64,000 nucleotides of DNA, taken from NCBI GenBank assembly GCA_025174535.1, contig JALBUN010000001.1, forward strand, positions 1,426,001 to 1,490,000, read 5' to 3'. The notes below the pieces were generated by a model. It made no database searches. It worked only from the letters and a program-made list of their open reading frames with translations, and was not told the DNA's origin. This DNA comes from Cantharellus purpuraceus (Eukaryota; Basidiomycota; Agaricomycetes; Cantharellales; Hydnaceae). The translations under genes and the position numbers were made by a program. This document shows, piece after piece, positions 22,838 through 33,314 of this stretch (its first letter is position 1; each line of letters opens with the position of its first letter).

Positions 22838-23640
22838 CTACCATGACAGTTTCTCCACGACAATTTGGCACGTTGTTTGTCGTCGATTACATGCCACAAA
22901 TAGATCTACAAAACGTTGGAGCCGAAGCCGAGTACCAGTGTTCTCGCAATCTTGAGCTTTTCTGAACAGTGAGTCATGACGTTCATATGGGTTGCCATGG
23001 TTCCACTTCAAGTGGTCTAGGATAGCCATCGAGGACGCCATATTTCCGCCGTATCTCATGCATGTGATAGATTCCGTCGGTTACACCTTGTTGGCAAAAC
23101 GTTGATGTAGCCATAGTGCCTCCAACAAGGGTAACCGTTAATAACCCGGAACCATGCCACCGGGAGATGAAAACCTTCACATGTAGTATACTATCACAAA
23201 ATCTACGCATGAGGCGACGCCATTTCAACAAAGGACTGTGTGATACTTCCTTAGCCTGGACGTGACATGGCAAACTACTTGTTTGTCGGTTACAACTAGG
23301 TGTTGGACGCTTATACGCAGGACCATATAGTTTGGACTCGGCTCTTTCAGGTGATCTGACTCAGAAATTTACGTTGATGCCGGACACATTGATGACCATC
23401 TGTAAATGACAGTTCTGACTCAGCTAAACATTAGTTTGGCTGGCTCTTGTTCGTGCCTTGACTATACGCATACTAACTTGAGGTGAAATGTCTCGATCAA
23501 TTCTGGACGGAGACGGAATAACCTGTGTGAGTGGCAAACTGATGGTATATCGGAGCCTGAAATTCTAGACTGATGCTAATATCACCGCTGATTATAATTT
23601 CCTCTGGTGCAAACTCAGTCTCCAAGTTCTTCGAAGGCAT
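22838..23640 (-). CDS. Possible intron-rich gene of unknown function (model incomplete)
   Basis: From an ATG at 23640 a coherent leftward start (MPSKNLETEFAPEEIIISG) can be followed through short candidate exons (including LFRLRPELIETFHLK) to an open stretch with KRPTPSC and then LLTVTLVGGTMATSTFCQQG near 23040-23280, and to a stop near 22838. Joins are not unique and no family is recognised. The open stretches lack low complexity and look coding, but this could be a pseudogene. Confidence 0.3.
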
Positions 23641-24088
23641 CTGCGTAGGCAAGATCTTACTACTGAGATATGATGTGTTTTTTCTACAGGGTACACATTG
23701 CCATTAGTGGACAGCAGAGGAGACTACCAGGGAGATCTTGGAATGGCACATATTGTCCCAACAACACTAATATTGAATCATATATAGGCTGAAAGCCCAC
23801 TCTTGTTCCAGAGTGTACGTGAACTTGAGCCGATAGACGGTTTCATCCATGTCCCTCACATTATACACTGGCAGCTTACTGCCAACTTCGCCTCGAGACA
23901 TACACATGCACAGAGCAAGAGTACGATCAGGATAGGATGTGCAGTTGATCAATAGACAGCGTGGTGCTTCACTCAATTCCGTCACAGTAATGTCCTGAGA
24001 CACCCAAGATCTATTGTTTACATGACGTTGTAAGCAGACTATGATGACGACCTTCTAGGATTACAACTACAGGATGACAGGGATCATT
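23641..24088. other. Unassigned segment with a coding-like leftward frame
   Basis: A leftward frame at 23767-24003 is preceded by a candidate splice acceptor and reads smoothly (segments SYPDRTLALCM and PVYNVRDMDETVYRLKF). It could be an exon of the neighbouring unresolved gene or of another one. No function is suggested. Confidence 0.25.
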
Positions 24089-25498
24089 CTAAAACACAAC
24101 ATACGCACTGGCATAGCTGACGCTAGAGTCGCTTATACTGAGGCACTTGCTGCTCTGGGCGTACGTCACCCATTTCACCACTGGGATTCTGCCATTCGCC
24201 GCATCTCCTTCCTCTCCTGGCTTTTCCAATTGCGCGAGTGCGCCAAATAGCACTCCTATTGGATGCCGGCCACAGATAGTGTTCTTTGTGCGTCCAAGAT
24301 AGGCCGCAAATCTGCTGTGAGATTCTGTTGCAGACTTAGAAGAACCAGGCAGTGTTAAGATCCGAATTCCTTCGCGGTCAAGGGCCTCTATTGATGCATG
24401 GATCGGGAAGTCTGATAGAGAGCTGGGAGGATCCTGGGAACGTGACAAGCGGTACGTTGGCGGTTGAGTATCCGAACTCTCCTCGGGTGCAGATGCATAG
24501 TAATGAGTGTATTGGAATCGAGTGCCCCTTAGTTATGCCCGTAAGAGATATGGTCATTATGAGAAAGGTTACAAATTACCAATGACAGAAATCAGACGAG
24601 ACTACACAAAGTGTGTCCTCATGAGTGAAGTAGGGTGCCAGTAAGCGGCCGAACGCTGCTTCTTTGTCAGAGGAAATGCCGCCCACAAGTATAGGTACTA
24701 TTGAAATGTCGTATCTTAGAATCAATTATCCCATCATCATTCGCAATCAAAGGTCATCAGAATCTGTAACCCACCCTTGGAACACTTTGCGGATGTAAGG
24801 GAGGTGCATCTCAATACTGTGTTCATCTTCGTCAGTTTCGACGCTCATATCAGCGAACTTCCCCGTCGCTCTAAGCTGAGAAATCGCTGATAGATGGAAC
24901 AAGTAGGTATTCAACCATGAAGTGTGATGGTGGCTCTGATGTACTCACTTGCAAGATCCAGGGGGAGGTTCCCGATTGGCGTGGAGTACTCAGTAAGTGT
25001 GGATAATGCGCACCCATCCATGTAAACATGATGTGAAGGGCCAAGAATAAATACCCGCTTTCTATGAAGATGTCTAATATTAGAGAAGGGTAAGTACACA
25101 CATGAAGCTTACATTCCAGTTGGATCAATGCTTTTATAAGCCCAGGCAGCGGGGAGGCCTGAGTAAGAATATCCTGCATGCCTGTTTTCCCAGTGAACCT
25201 TATGAAGCAATGGCGACAAGTGTAACCTACGGCGCTATGATTGCTTTGCAGCCCTTGATCGGAGGGGCAAACTCATCCTCAGGAGAGGGATTCACCGAGG
25301 ATAACCAGTTTGAGAGTTCTGAATCAAGTTTGGTACCTGTACACGACATCTGTATGATGAGAGCGATCAATGATGGTATTCAATGCTTACGATTCGAGGT
25401 ATACCAGGATCCTGCGTGTATGGCACGTCTGCTTTTGAATAGGAGTGAGCCACATGGACATTAATCGTGTTTTACGAGCTCACCTACCTGGACGACAT
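24089..25498 (-). CDS. mho1: MEMO1 family protein, 340 aa, 8 exons
   Basis: Leftward exons 25488-25498, 25391-25428, 25231-25336, 25113-25181, 24949-25061, 24775-24886, 24580-24714 and 24089-24527; phases close exactly. The product starts [16 protein letters not shown] and carries the Memo landmarks [77 protein letters not shown], and the ending [19 protein letters not shown]. Metazoan MEMO1 is a metal-binding, redox-linked protein of 297 aa; yeast Mho1 is the homologue. This copy is longer through an insert before GRHPIGVL. The metal-ligand His and Asp/Cys motifs are present. It is divergent from the NUFIP1 homologue across 285 bp. Confidence 0.93.
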
Positions 25499-25783
25499 TG
25501 GGAGGATAGGAGGCGCAGACAAGGTCAGAAACGACAGAAGTATTGTCCGAGTCGGAGTAGCAATTCAAACGACGCTCATGCAGAGTAAGTTGTTGTAGCG
25601 GAGTTGTACAACTTGTAGTGTTTACTCAGAGAGCGTTCACAACCAAGTTGGTATTCGGTTCAGAATGTCTTACTTAGTACTTATATGTTTTCATTGTTGT
25701 CTCAGTCTCATATCAGTATTGTGATGCGATCGGAAGTCATTCGGAAGTAATCAAGTGGGTGCTTCCGGGCTGGCGGTCCTTAC
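25499..25783. promoter_or_regulatory. Shared bidirectional promoter region of the MEMO1 and NUFIP1 homologues
   Basis: 285 bp separate the two divergent start codons (25498 leftward, 25784 rightward). No clear TATA box or other element could be singled out. The call rests on gene arrangement only. Confidence 0.4.
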
Positions 25784-27352
25784 ATGCAGCCACTGCGAGG
25801 TCTGCCCCCACGTCCTTCACCATCTGTGCGACCTCTGTCCTTGAGCCATTCCAGCGATGCAACTTCTCAGCAACAAGCTATCAATGTCGGTGCCTTGGCA
25901 GCCCAAGCATTGACTTCTTCACTAGCAAATCCGTACGGACAGACATCTCCTTATCATTCATATTTCACACAAGTGCATCGCCCGATGACTACTGCACAAG
26001 GGTATACCCTGTCCTCAACATATGTTCCAAATTCGTCTACACCTTCATCTCAATCGCAGCGTGGCCGTACTCCAAAAAATTATTCGACAAGCCGCACTTC
26101 ACGTCCATATGTCGAAGCTTCATTTTCTGCTCCTGGAGACACTAAATGCACGTATGATGGTTGCTCGTTCACAGGGTCAAAAAAAACTGTCGAGATACAC
26201 AGGATGGATCGCCATCTCATTTTTCCGCCTGGTTGGAAGAAGAAGACGCATGACTGGGATGCAGATCCTGCACTCAAGGGGTCAGTCACTTGGTTTGCAG
26301 TACTACGTCTGGAGTCGCTCAGTCAAACATTCATTTCAGAAAACCTGTACCCATACCCGGCACCGGGCTGACATTGGACACTCCAGAAGCCATCGACGCA
26401 TGGATAGTGGAACGCAAGAAGAGGTGGCCCTCGAAGCAACACGTCGAGGATAAAACACGGAAGGCACGCGAGGCAGCAGACAGAGGGGAGATTGATCCGA
26501 GCGAGCTCACATCGAACAAAAGTCGCAAGAGGCGGAAATTGGAAGGGGACTCGCCAGAACTTGGGAACAGAGGTAGAGGGCGAGGGCGAGGGCGAGGGCG
26601 AGGGAGAGGGAGAGGGCGGGGCGGCAGAGGACACGGCAATGTCAACCAGCAGTATGGGCAACCTGACTCTGGATGGAGGGGTAGAAGTCAAGCAGGGGGT
26701 ATTGCACCATCCACACAAGCCACTAGTCTCCCCCCAAGCGTGTTCCGAACGCACGAAGACTTGGATCAAGGAACTACCACCTCTTCATCCGACAATGAAG
26801 CGGTAACTGACTCTGACTCTGACATGGACCCTATCAAGGATGCCGTGTCATCCAAAATCTGTGACCCTGACTTCGGACTACAAGTCGCAAAGGAAAAGCC
26901 TGACCAAGTGGATCAGCAGAAGAATGGAGCTGCTAATCTTCCCGTAGTATCTACTACGGTAAGTCCACTTATTTGTCTGCCGGCATAAGTTGACTTATCT
27001 CTCTTTTTTGCGGCTTCAATAGGATCTATCAGTCCCTGTGCGCCGGGCGATCCGCAAACGTAAGCCCGTGCCTCAACCTAGAAGTTTACAGAATCCATTT
27101 GCAACCAGGCCGTCACTTCTTCGCAATGTAAGCCTTGCTTTGTAAGCACTCGTTATATATTCTGACGTGGCGTAGCTTCTCCTCCCTGAAATCAGGCACA
27201 CAGTCTCTAATTTGTCTCAAGCAATTCATTTCCTTGTCGAGAATGATTTCATGAAAGGCACTGAATTGAAGCCTGGTGATGCTGACTCCCAGCGGATCAA
27301 GGTCCTAAAAAGTACTAGTTTTGCGGATACATCGAAAGATACTCACACATAA
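25784..27352 (+). CDS. nufip1: NUFIP1/Rsa1-type snoRNP assembly protein, 465 aa
   Basis: Exons 25784-26280, 26340-26958, 27023-27127 and 27176-27352; phases close exactly. A disordered Ser/Gln-rich N-terminus leads to a single zinc finger (CTYDGCSFTGSKKTVEIHRMDRH, about residues 124-146), then the diagnostic NUFIP motif PGTGLTLDTPEAIDAWIVER, which binds the Snu13/15.5K protein, then RKRRKLE and an RG/GR repeat, and an acidic Ser/Asp region. The C-terminus (LLLPEIRHTVSNLSQAI, with VENDF) resembles the conserved tail of fungal homologues. NUFIP acts with R2TP/HSP90 to build box C/D snoRNPs. The gene is intact and convergent with the Srf1-like gene. Confidence 0.88.
26571..26630 (+). repeat. GAGGGC/GAGAGG hexanucleotide repeat encoding an Arg-Gly tract
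   Basis: About nine near-perfect purine-rich 6-bp units inside the NUFIP1 homologue give alternating Arg-Gly (RGG-type) residues. The DNA repeat is purer than the protein needs, so its length may vary between strains in steps of two residues. Confidence 0.8.
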
Positions 27353-27654
27353 TGCAAATGACCGCTTTCACTACAGAAAGGTTGTCGTGACATTTGAAGC
27401 TACAAAGCTTGAAAGCAATTCAATCAAATGCAATGACGATAATAACTACATGGGTGTGATAGGTATAAGATACATGCAACATGTCTTCAGTGCACCGGAA
27501 GTCATAATGCTCAGTCTCCGTGAAACAAATAAGCGTAAGAGATCTGAGCGGAGAGGGACGGACGTGATGATGATCTCTCCACAGGTAATAACTGATATAT
27601 GAGGATGAGTTTGCGAAAAAATGAAAATGACCTCGACCCTGAGCGACAGCGTGG

Positions 27655-29268
27655 TCAACGGCGCCCATATCTCCAACCCTGATGAACTTTGACCTTTTCA
27701 AATATCCGAAAAAGAGAGATGACAAGGTTGGTGACGTATAGAAGCAGTGCCACCATAACCACAGCGATCAAGTCAAGTTGGTAACTGCACAGCATATTTG
27801 CATCATCCCTCACATCCCCTGTTGCTGCAGATGACGAATGAAGAAGTCAGCACTACGTGAAACCAGCACAGGAAGGTGAATCATTACCATTGCCGAGGGG
27901 ATTTTGAAATGGTGGCAGCTCGGAATACCACTGGACTGTTGAGTGGGAGGCACAATTCAAAGGCGATGTAAAATAATTGTCGAAGCAAAGTGCGAGTTGG
28001 GCGGACCACGCGCAGATGAAGACCACCTCTGAAAGTGTGTGTGCTAATTTTGCTGAAGTGCGCCATAGACCTAAAGGACGTCCGAAATACTCGAGCTATA
28101 GAACACAAGCGTAAGTCGTGCATACAACATGACGGTGAATAAATTTACGTATATGGCAATCATGACATGAACGAGTATTAATGGGGCGAATATAATAGCG
28201 AGAACTCTGTCACGAATGAGTCATCTCATCTTCATGAAAGGAACAAACAGGAGAACGCACGGCGAACTACCGACTGCTCCTCTAATATGATTCTCCTGTT
28301 CGATGACTCGTATCTGAATGGCAAGAGCAAGGGCAACAATTGTGAAGGTTATGTTTACAATGCGTGAAATCTCATGGCCGAAAAGTTAGTAAGGCCTACA
28401 CCACATTACATTATATTAGGCTCACCAACGGGACATAAGTATTATGCAAGAGGAAATTCCGTAATCTCTTTTTTCGTCTCTGCCACGGCTTCAGGCCGTC
28501 CAAATCTGATGTTGATAACTCCTTAGCAATGCCTGCATCGTTACCGTTTGCGCTCTGAGCTGCTTCCAGCTCTGGATCTCTGCCATTGATAAATGCCGGG
28601 TCAGGTATACGGGGCGTCCAAGGTGAATCCCATCCTGGAGTTTTATTTTGAGAAAGAGTAAAAGGTATTCTGGGTAGAGGTAAGGGAAGTTCTAGACGTA
28701 GGGTGTCTGAACGCGAGCTTCGTGAGATGGAGCTTATTACAGTCAGATTTTCTGAACTTTGCGGTATCTCTGAGGGAAGACGCTTCCGAGACGTGGGCCA
28801 CCGTGGACGACCGGGGCGTGAATACCCTGGATGGGGGCGTTTCTCGCGTATAGAGCCTTCCCTTTCGTTTTGTGATGACAAGGACTCGGTACTCCTGCGG
28901 CGCTTCAGCTTAGGACGGGAACGAGGAAGGGCAAACTTCCATCGGTGATGATCGCCCAAAGTTTCTGCGGATACAGAGGGCCGTTCAGAGATAATGGATG
29001 GAACATGGGTAATTGAGACAGATGGACGTGATGAACGTTCCGAGGGAGGGGAGGTGTCAAGCATAGGGGATTCAGGTTCATCCTTGGCCCAAGCTTTAGA
29101 ACTGCCAAATCAGCAACAGCATAAATATATTCTCCTTTGAAACCTACGAGGGGAAGTGACCACTGTCTTAGGGGGACCCACTGCCCCAGACGGTCGTCCG
29201 GCATGTGAGCTGCGTCCCGTTGTTGAGGATTCTGCGACAGACGGAACATTTATCGCGGTTGAAGACAT
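27655..29268 (-). CDS. srf1: Srf1-like multi-pass membrane protein (regulator of phospholipase D family), 444 aa
   Basis: Leftward exons 29148-29268, 28426-29093, 28261-28370, 28149-28206, 27888-28095 and 27655-27824; phases close exactly. Residues 1 to about 250 are disordered (Ser, Pro, Arg). Four hydrophobic segments follow: [49 protein letters not shown] and [20 protein letters not shown]. Between the second and third lies [11 protein letters not shown], which I recall as conserved in the fungal Srf1 family (EYxGKPLGLR). In yeast, Srf1 sits in the plasma membrane and modulates phospholipase D Spo14. Family assignment is from remembered motifs, so moderately sure; the exon model is firm. 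Confidence 0.68.
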
Positions 29269-29704
29269 CTATCGGTGCAACAGCACGTAATAAAGATAAA
29301 TATTAGGTTGGCGACGTTGAAGGCAGAAGAGGCTGGACGGCCGTCACGTGGCTCAAATGCAAGGGCCAAGAGCTCCTGCCGTGGTGACAGTACTGCCTGT
29401 AATACAAGAGACAGGCTTCATGCACCATGCACCAGTAACACGTACACAGGATCTGTACAGCTGCGAAATATGCATTATAGGGTCTACATCCTTGTCTTTT
29501 GAAAAATACCGTCCGAAATATTAATATGTATATTGTCCGAGCACACTTGTCGTACTCTCACGTATGTCACTATACATGCACACTACCATTAGCACATCAC
29601 CAATCCTGCTAGGAAAGTCCTCGACGTAAGAGGGGGAAAAGAAGAAAAAACAGTACACTTTGAGAAAGAATACATCAACTTGATGCTAGCCAGGACTCGG
29701 ATGT
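29269..29704. other. Intergenic region upstream of the Srf1-like gene
   Basis: No gene seen. The region contains the promoter of the leftward Srf1-like gene and the 3' flank of the unresolved leftward gene that ends at 29705. Confidence 0.4.
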
Positions 29705-31560
29705 TCACTCGTTTGTCAAACCATACGCAACCAGCTGGCCAGCCTCCCAGGAGTCAAATTCTTCTCGGCCTGACGAAGTAAGAAGATGACCATGAGAAGA
29801 TGACGGCAAGGTTCCTGAAAATGCAAGATCTGATATCTGAGCGATTAACTTAGAGCTGACCCTGCCAGTGGAAGAACCAGTTCACTGAAGTGCGAGACAC
29901 CACGGCAATGCCCTCATGGTGTACCGAGAAAGAGGGTCATAGGCTCCACATAAGCCATTCATGTATGCCAAACTGGTCCAAGTGGCGCGCGCATTCACTG
30001 ATAAGTCGCAACGGGCACTGGATGGGTATAGCTGGCGTCTGACTCGAACAGACTCGAACTAAGGAGCGGGCGTGGTGGCGGCAGCGGAAACTTCTGAAAA
30101 TAAAGCTGAGACCTAAATTGGACCCAAAGGTATTTTTGGTGACAGTTGGAAGCGGAACTTGTGTTCAAAGTTGTGGCAGTGCCCGAGATCGACGAGTATC
30201 ATGGGAGAAGTAGGAACAGTCATTGGTGACCGGATGCTCTCCCATACAGGCTAGGTCTTGACATGAAACTCTGATAAGAAGATCTGTGCAACGGTCTACC
30301 ACCGAGGAGTGATAACGCTCAAAATGGAGGCTCAGGAGCTTTGAATTCCCCAAGGTGGTGCATATGAGTTGCTCAAATGGTTAGTGAGTGTCATAGATTA
30401 GTAGCTTCTTCACCGGGTTATCAAATACCGTATGCCCTGCATCACGTACGGCTGCCAGCCTGTGGGATCACTTGAGTTGGGAATCAACGTGTATGATAAT
30501 ATTGGTACCTACCATACGAAATGGAGGTATAGGATAGTTGATTGTAGTGTTTCGCGTCGAAGGACAAGCAATATTGCGTACTTCGTGAGGTTCTACTATT
30601 CTTATCGGTTTATGATGCGTGATGGTCGCAGCAGCGTTGGATGTTTGATATCTAAACGTCAGCCTCCTCCTGGAAAGGATCATAACCTGCAGGAACAACC
30701 AGCCCATCCGATGTGCATTTGTGGAGACATAACTCCCAAAAAGTTCTTCTGCAAGTCAAGTCGTCTGTAGCCGAAAGGCCTATGACCCGCGGACTCGGAC
30801 ATGTAGCATTGGCTTAGTGTGTTCGATACGCATAGCAGATATCGCTAGCAGTGGCAGATCATCAACGAACCGTAAAGGTACCCTAACTAGAGCCACATGC
30901 TTGAAAGAGTCGAGGACAATTTGTAAGGCGATATTAAACCCTAGAATAGAAGATGATACGGTGGGACCGCGACTCACTGCGGTAGTTGTTTGCCAGTGCG
31001 CCAAGAAGCTCGAAACAAAGGGTGAGAACTATGCCAGAGAAATGCACTATGTGATCGCTGAAATACCCTGTATCACTGCCCACATGTCAGTGTTGTAGAC
31101 ACCACCACCTTGACCAACTAAACCTCCCGGTGACTTCAATGAGCACTACCAGTCTGGTGGGTCCGTGGATCCACATCCCGGGATTGGTCACGATAAGTAC
31201 TTAACAGTGATTCGCTCAATATCAGGATAGATTGACCTACCAGTGGAATAGAGGCGCCATGGAGACCCGCTCCTTCTGGCTTGACACTCCGGAAAGCAGT
31301 CGAGACTTCTCACCAGCATCATCAGGTTTCGTAACTTGCAAGGGCCTAAGCTCAAAACGTAGCGATTTTGGTCACCAATGCACCACAGGTCTGGTAAATC
31401 AACGACTAATTCGTCGGGTGGTTTCGTGCTCATGAAGTGAGCTGAACCGAAACATGGGGATCTCACATGACACACGTGGCTTCGAGTTAGGGTTATACAA
31501 GCCCCACGCTCACTTGCAGATTGAAATACAACTAGTAGTGTTTCCTCGAATCTCATAATG
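29705..31560 (-). other. Unresolved intron-rich leftward gene of unknown function (3' end visible)
   Basis: The 3' end is convincing: exon 29705-29814 reads TLPSSSHGHLLTSSGREEF, then DSWEAGQLVAYGLTNE and stop. It joins over a 46-nt GT-AG intron (29815-29860) to an exon with HEGIAVVSRTSVNWFFHWQ. Upstream, open leftward stretches at 30468-30707, 30780-31004 and 31188-31556 alternate with plausible donors and acceptors, but I could not build one consistent protein. It may be a pseudogene or a real gene with many small exons. Confidence 0.35.
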
Positions 31561-31746
31561 ACGAGTCTTCAGAGTTGCACAAGCAGCCATATAAGAAATC
31601 CAGCGACCTTGCAATGCAACCGAAAGTCTCCGATCAATACCGGCTGAAGAGAAGGATGTATTCATCCCTCTGAACAAAAGAAGTCATCAGAACGCATGGG
31701 CAAATTTAGTGATGAATAGAGTGTGTACCTTTATGCCTTCTTTGTT

Positions 31747-32796
31747 TCATTCAGGTGTTGGTACTACGTTACACTCCAGAATTCGGAATCTGAATCTACC
31801 GATGGTGCTTCTTCTATCATGCCCACGGCGAGTATGGGGGATTCGCACGTAGCCTCCGATTTCCCCCCTACCAACAGCTTCTTTCCTCCGTTCGTCACGC
31901 AGGGCTTGCTCTAACCTCCCGCCCTCGTGACCTGACCCGCGATCCGAGCCAATGAAATCCGGTTCTAGTTTCCAAACGAAAGCAATTGGCAGGGTGATAT
32001 GGCAACTTAGGGGCAAGTGCTTGGGGTACCCGGAAGATAGCCTCGGAGGGGTTTCAAATGGGGCGGGAAAAGGTGCTGCAAGATGCTGCTTGAAAAAAGG
32101 TGTGGTTGATACCGAAGGCGTAGAGGATAGGGGGTTGAGCCCCCAATTTGTGAGAACAACAATAGGTCCGTGGGACGATCTGAAAGCCTGAAGACATCGT
32201 AGAGCAAACCCTAATGGGTTGTACCTTTGCGATTTTTTGGAGTCTAAATGTTCAGCCTGCCACCTATCCGCCCAATAGAAGGAGCTAATGGAATCCACAA
32301 GCAGCAGTCTGATCTGTTCGTTTTGCATTTGTTCCGCGTGATACTTCGGGAGATTATACAGCGTAGCCGCAAGCTGAAAGGTAGATGTTGGGCGAAACAG
32401 ATGTAAACGGGATAATGACTCCACAGCAATTGAGGGAACAGTCAAGTTTGATTTGTGAGGCAATGGGGGTAACTGAGCCTTCGAAAACAATTCGTCGAGA
32501 CGTGCCACTAAAATGGTGTGAAGACGTCTGGTGTCCCAGCGGCCATCACAATCAAGGACAACTGTAGATCGACACCAACCACCGAGGTGAACCATGCATT
32601 CAGCATGACCGTCAGATGAAACAACAAGGACTTCTTTCGGCAATAGACACCAAGCTGCCAAATGATACAACAATTGTGTCTTCCCGGAGGCAGCTGGGCC
32701 TTGAATCTCGATGACGTCTCCTCGAGAGAGCGACGACTCTACGGAGATTGGGTCCTCGCGATGTGCAAGTATATACTCATCTAGAGCCGGTATCAT
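31747..32796 (-). CDS. xrcc2: XRCC2-like RecA/Rad51 paralogue, 349 aa
   Basis: Single long leftward exon from ATG 32796 to stop 31747. Walker A is GPAASGKTQLLYHLA, followed by AWCLLPK as in XRCC2 (YHLxxRCILPK). GGWCRSTVVLDCDGRWDTRRL corresponds to the XRCC2 segment with the DTD motif. Walker B is RLLLVDSISSFYWADR, matching the LxILDSLSAFYWIDR signature that distinguishes XRCC2 from other paralogues. XRCC2 acts with RAD51 in homologous recombination and fork protection. A preceding exon at 32947-33009 (MAGVPTAAEMLMGIPTSTAQQ, ending at a GT donor) can be joined in frame over a 100-plus-nt intron, so the true N-terminus may be longer. Confidence 0.8.
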   Translation of the reverse strand: MIPALDEYILAHREDPISVESSLSRGDVIEIQGPAASGKTQLLYHLAAWCLLPKEVLVVSSDGHAECMVHLGGWCRSTVVLDCDGRWDTRRLHTILVARLDELFSKAQLPPLPHKSNLTVPSIAVESLSRLHLFRPTSTFQLAATLYNLPKYHAEQMQNEQIRLLLVDSISSFYWADRWQAEHLDSKKSQRYNPLGFALRCLQAFRSSHGPIVVLTNWGLNPLSSTPSVSTTPFFKQHLAAPFPAPFETPPRLSSGYPKHLPLSCHITLPIAFVWKLEPDFIGSDRGSGHEGGRLEQALRDERRKEAVGRGEIGGYVRIPHTRRGHDRRSTIGRFRFRILECNVVPTPE

Positions 32797-33314
32797 GGTG
32801 GACCCAGGAGGATCAGCTGGGAATTTATGAGAACAGCATAGCTAAATGGCAGACTATTGAAGGGCATACTCCGATGTAGAACATCATTGAGCAACTGGGT
32901 GCTCTGTTTGATCAATGAGCTTTTAGTAACAAGGTAGTAAAGTAACCTGTTGTGCTGTGCTCGTGGGGATACCCATCAGCATTTCTGCTGCTGTTGGAAC
33001 GCCAGCCATGGCAATGTGACTGCATGGAGATTATACTGAGTGCTAATACACTCAAATCCAAGTTGATTCATACCTCTGCTGCTTGAGAAGTTGCAAGGCA
33101 TGCAAAATAAGGACCTCACTTTGTTGCTTTTAGCTGGGATCCCCACGACGGGAAAGAAAGCGCGTATGCTTCGACGCTTACAATATTTCGTCGTTTCGGT
33201 AGGATTGGTTTACAAGGTGCCACTGTCACACCGTGTGACCCAGTTACGGCCTTGCATTGGGATACGAAAGTACTCGTATCCCTGATACCACCGTCATCTA
33301 ATATATCTGCCTCG

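Noticed and set aside
30400..31560. Degenerate FAD-dependent monooxygenase
   Set aside because: A DLQK-like string and a GD dipeptide were tempting, but no GxGxxG or GDAAH motif could be found in any frame.
32947..33240. A separate leftward gene upstream of XRCC2
   Set aside because: Only short fragments are open; one is better explained as a missed 5' exon of the XRCC2-like gene.
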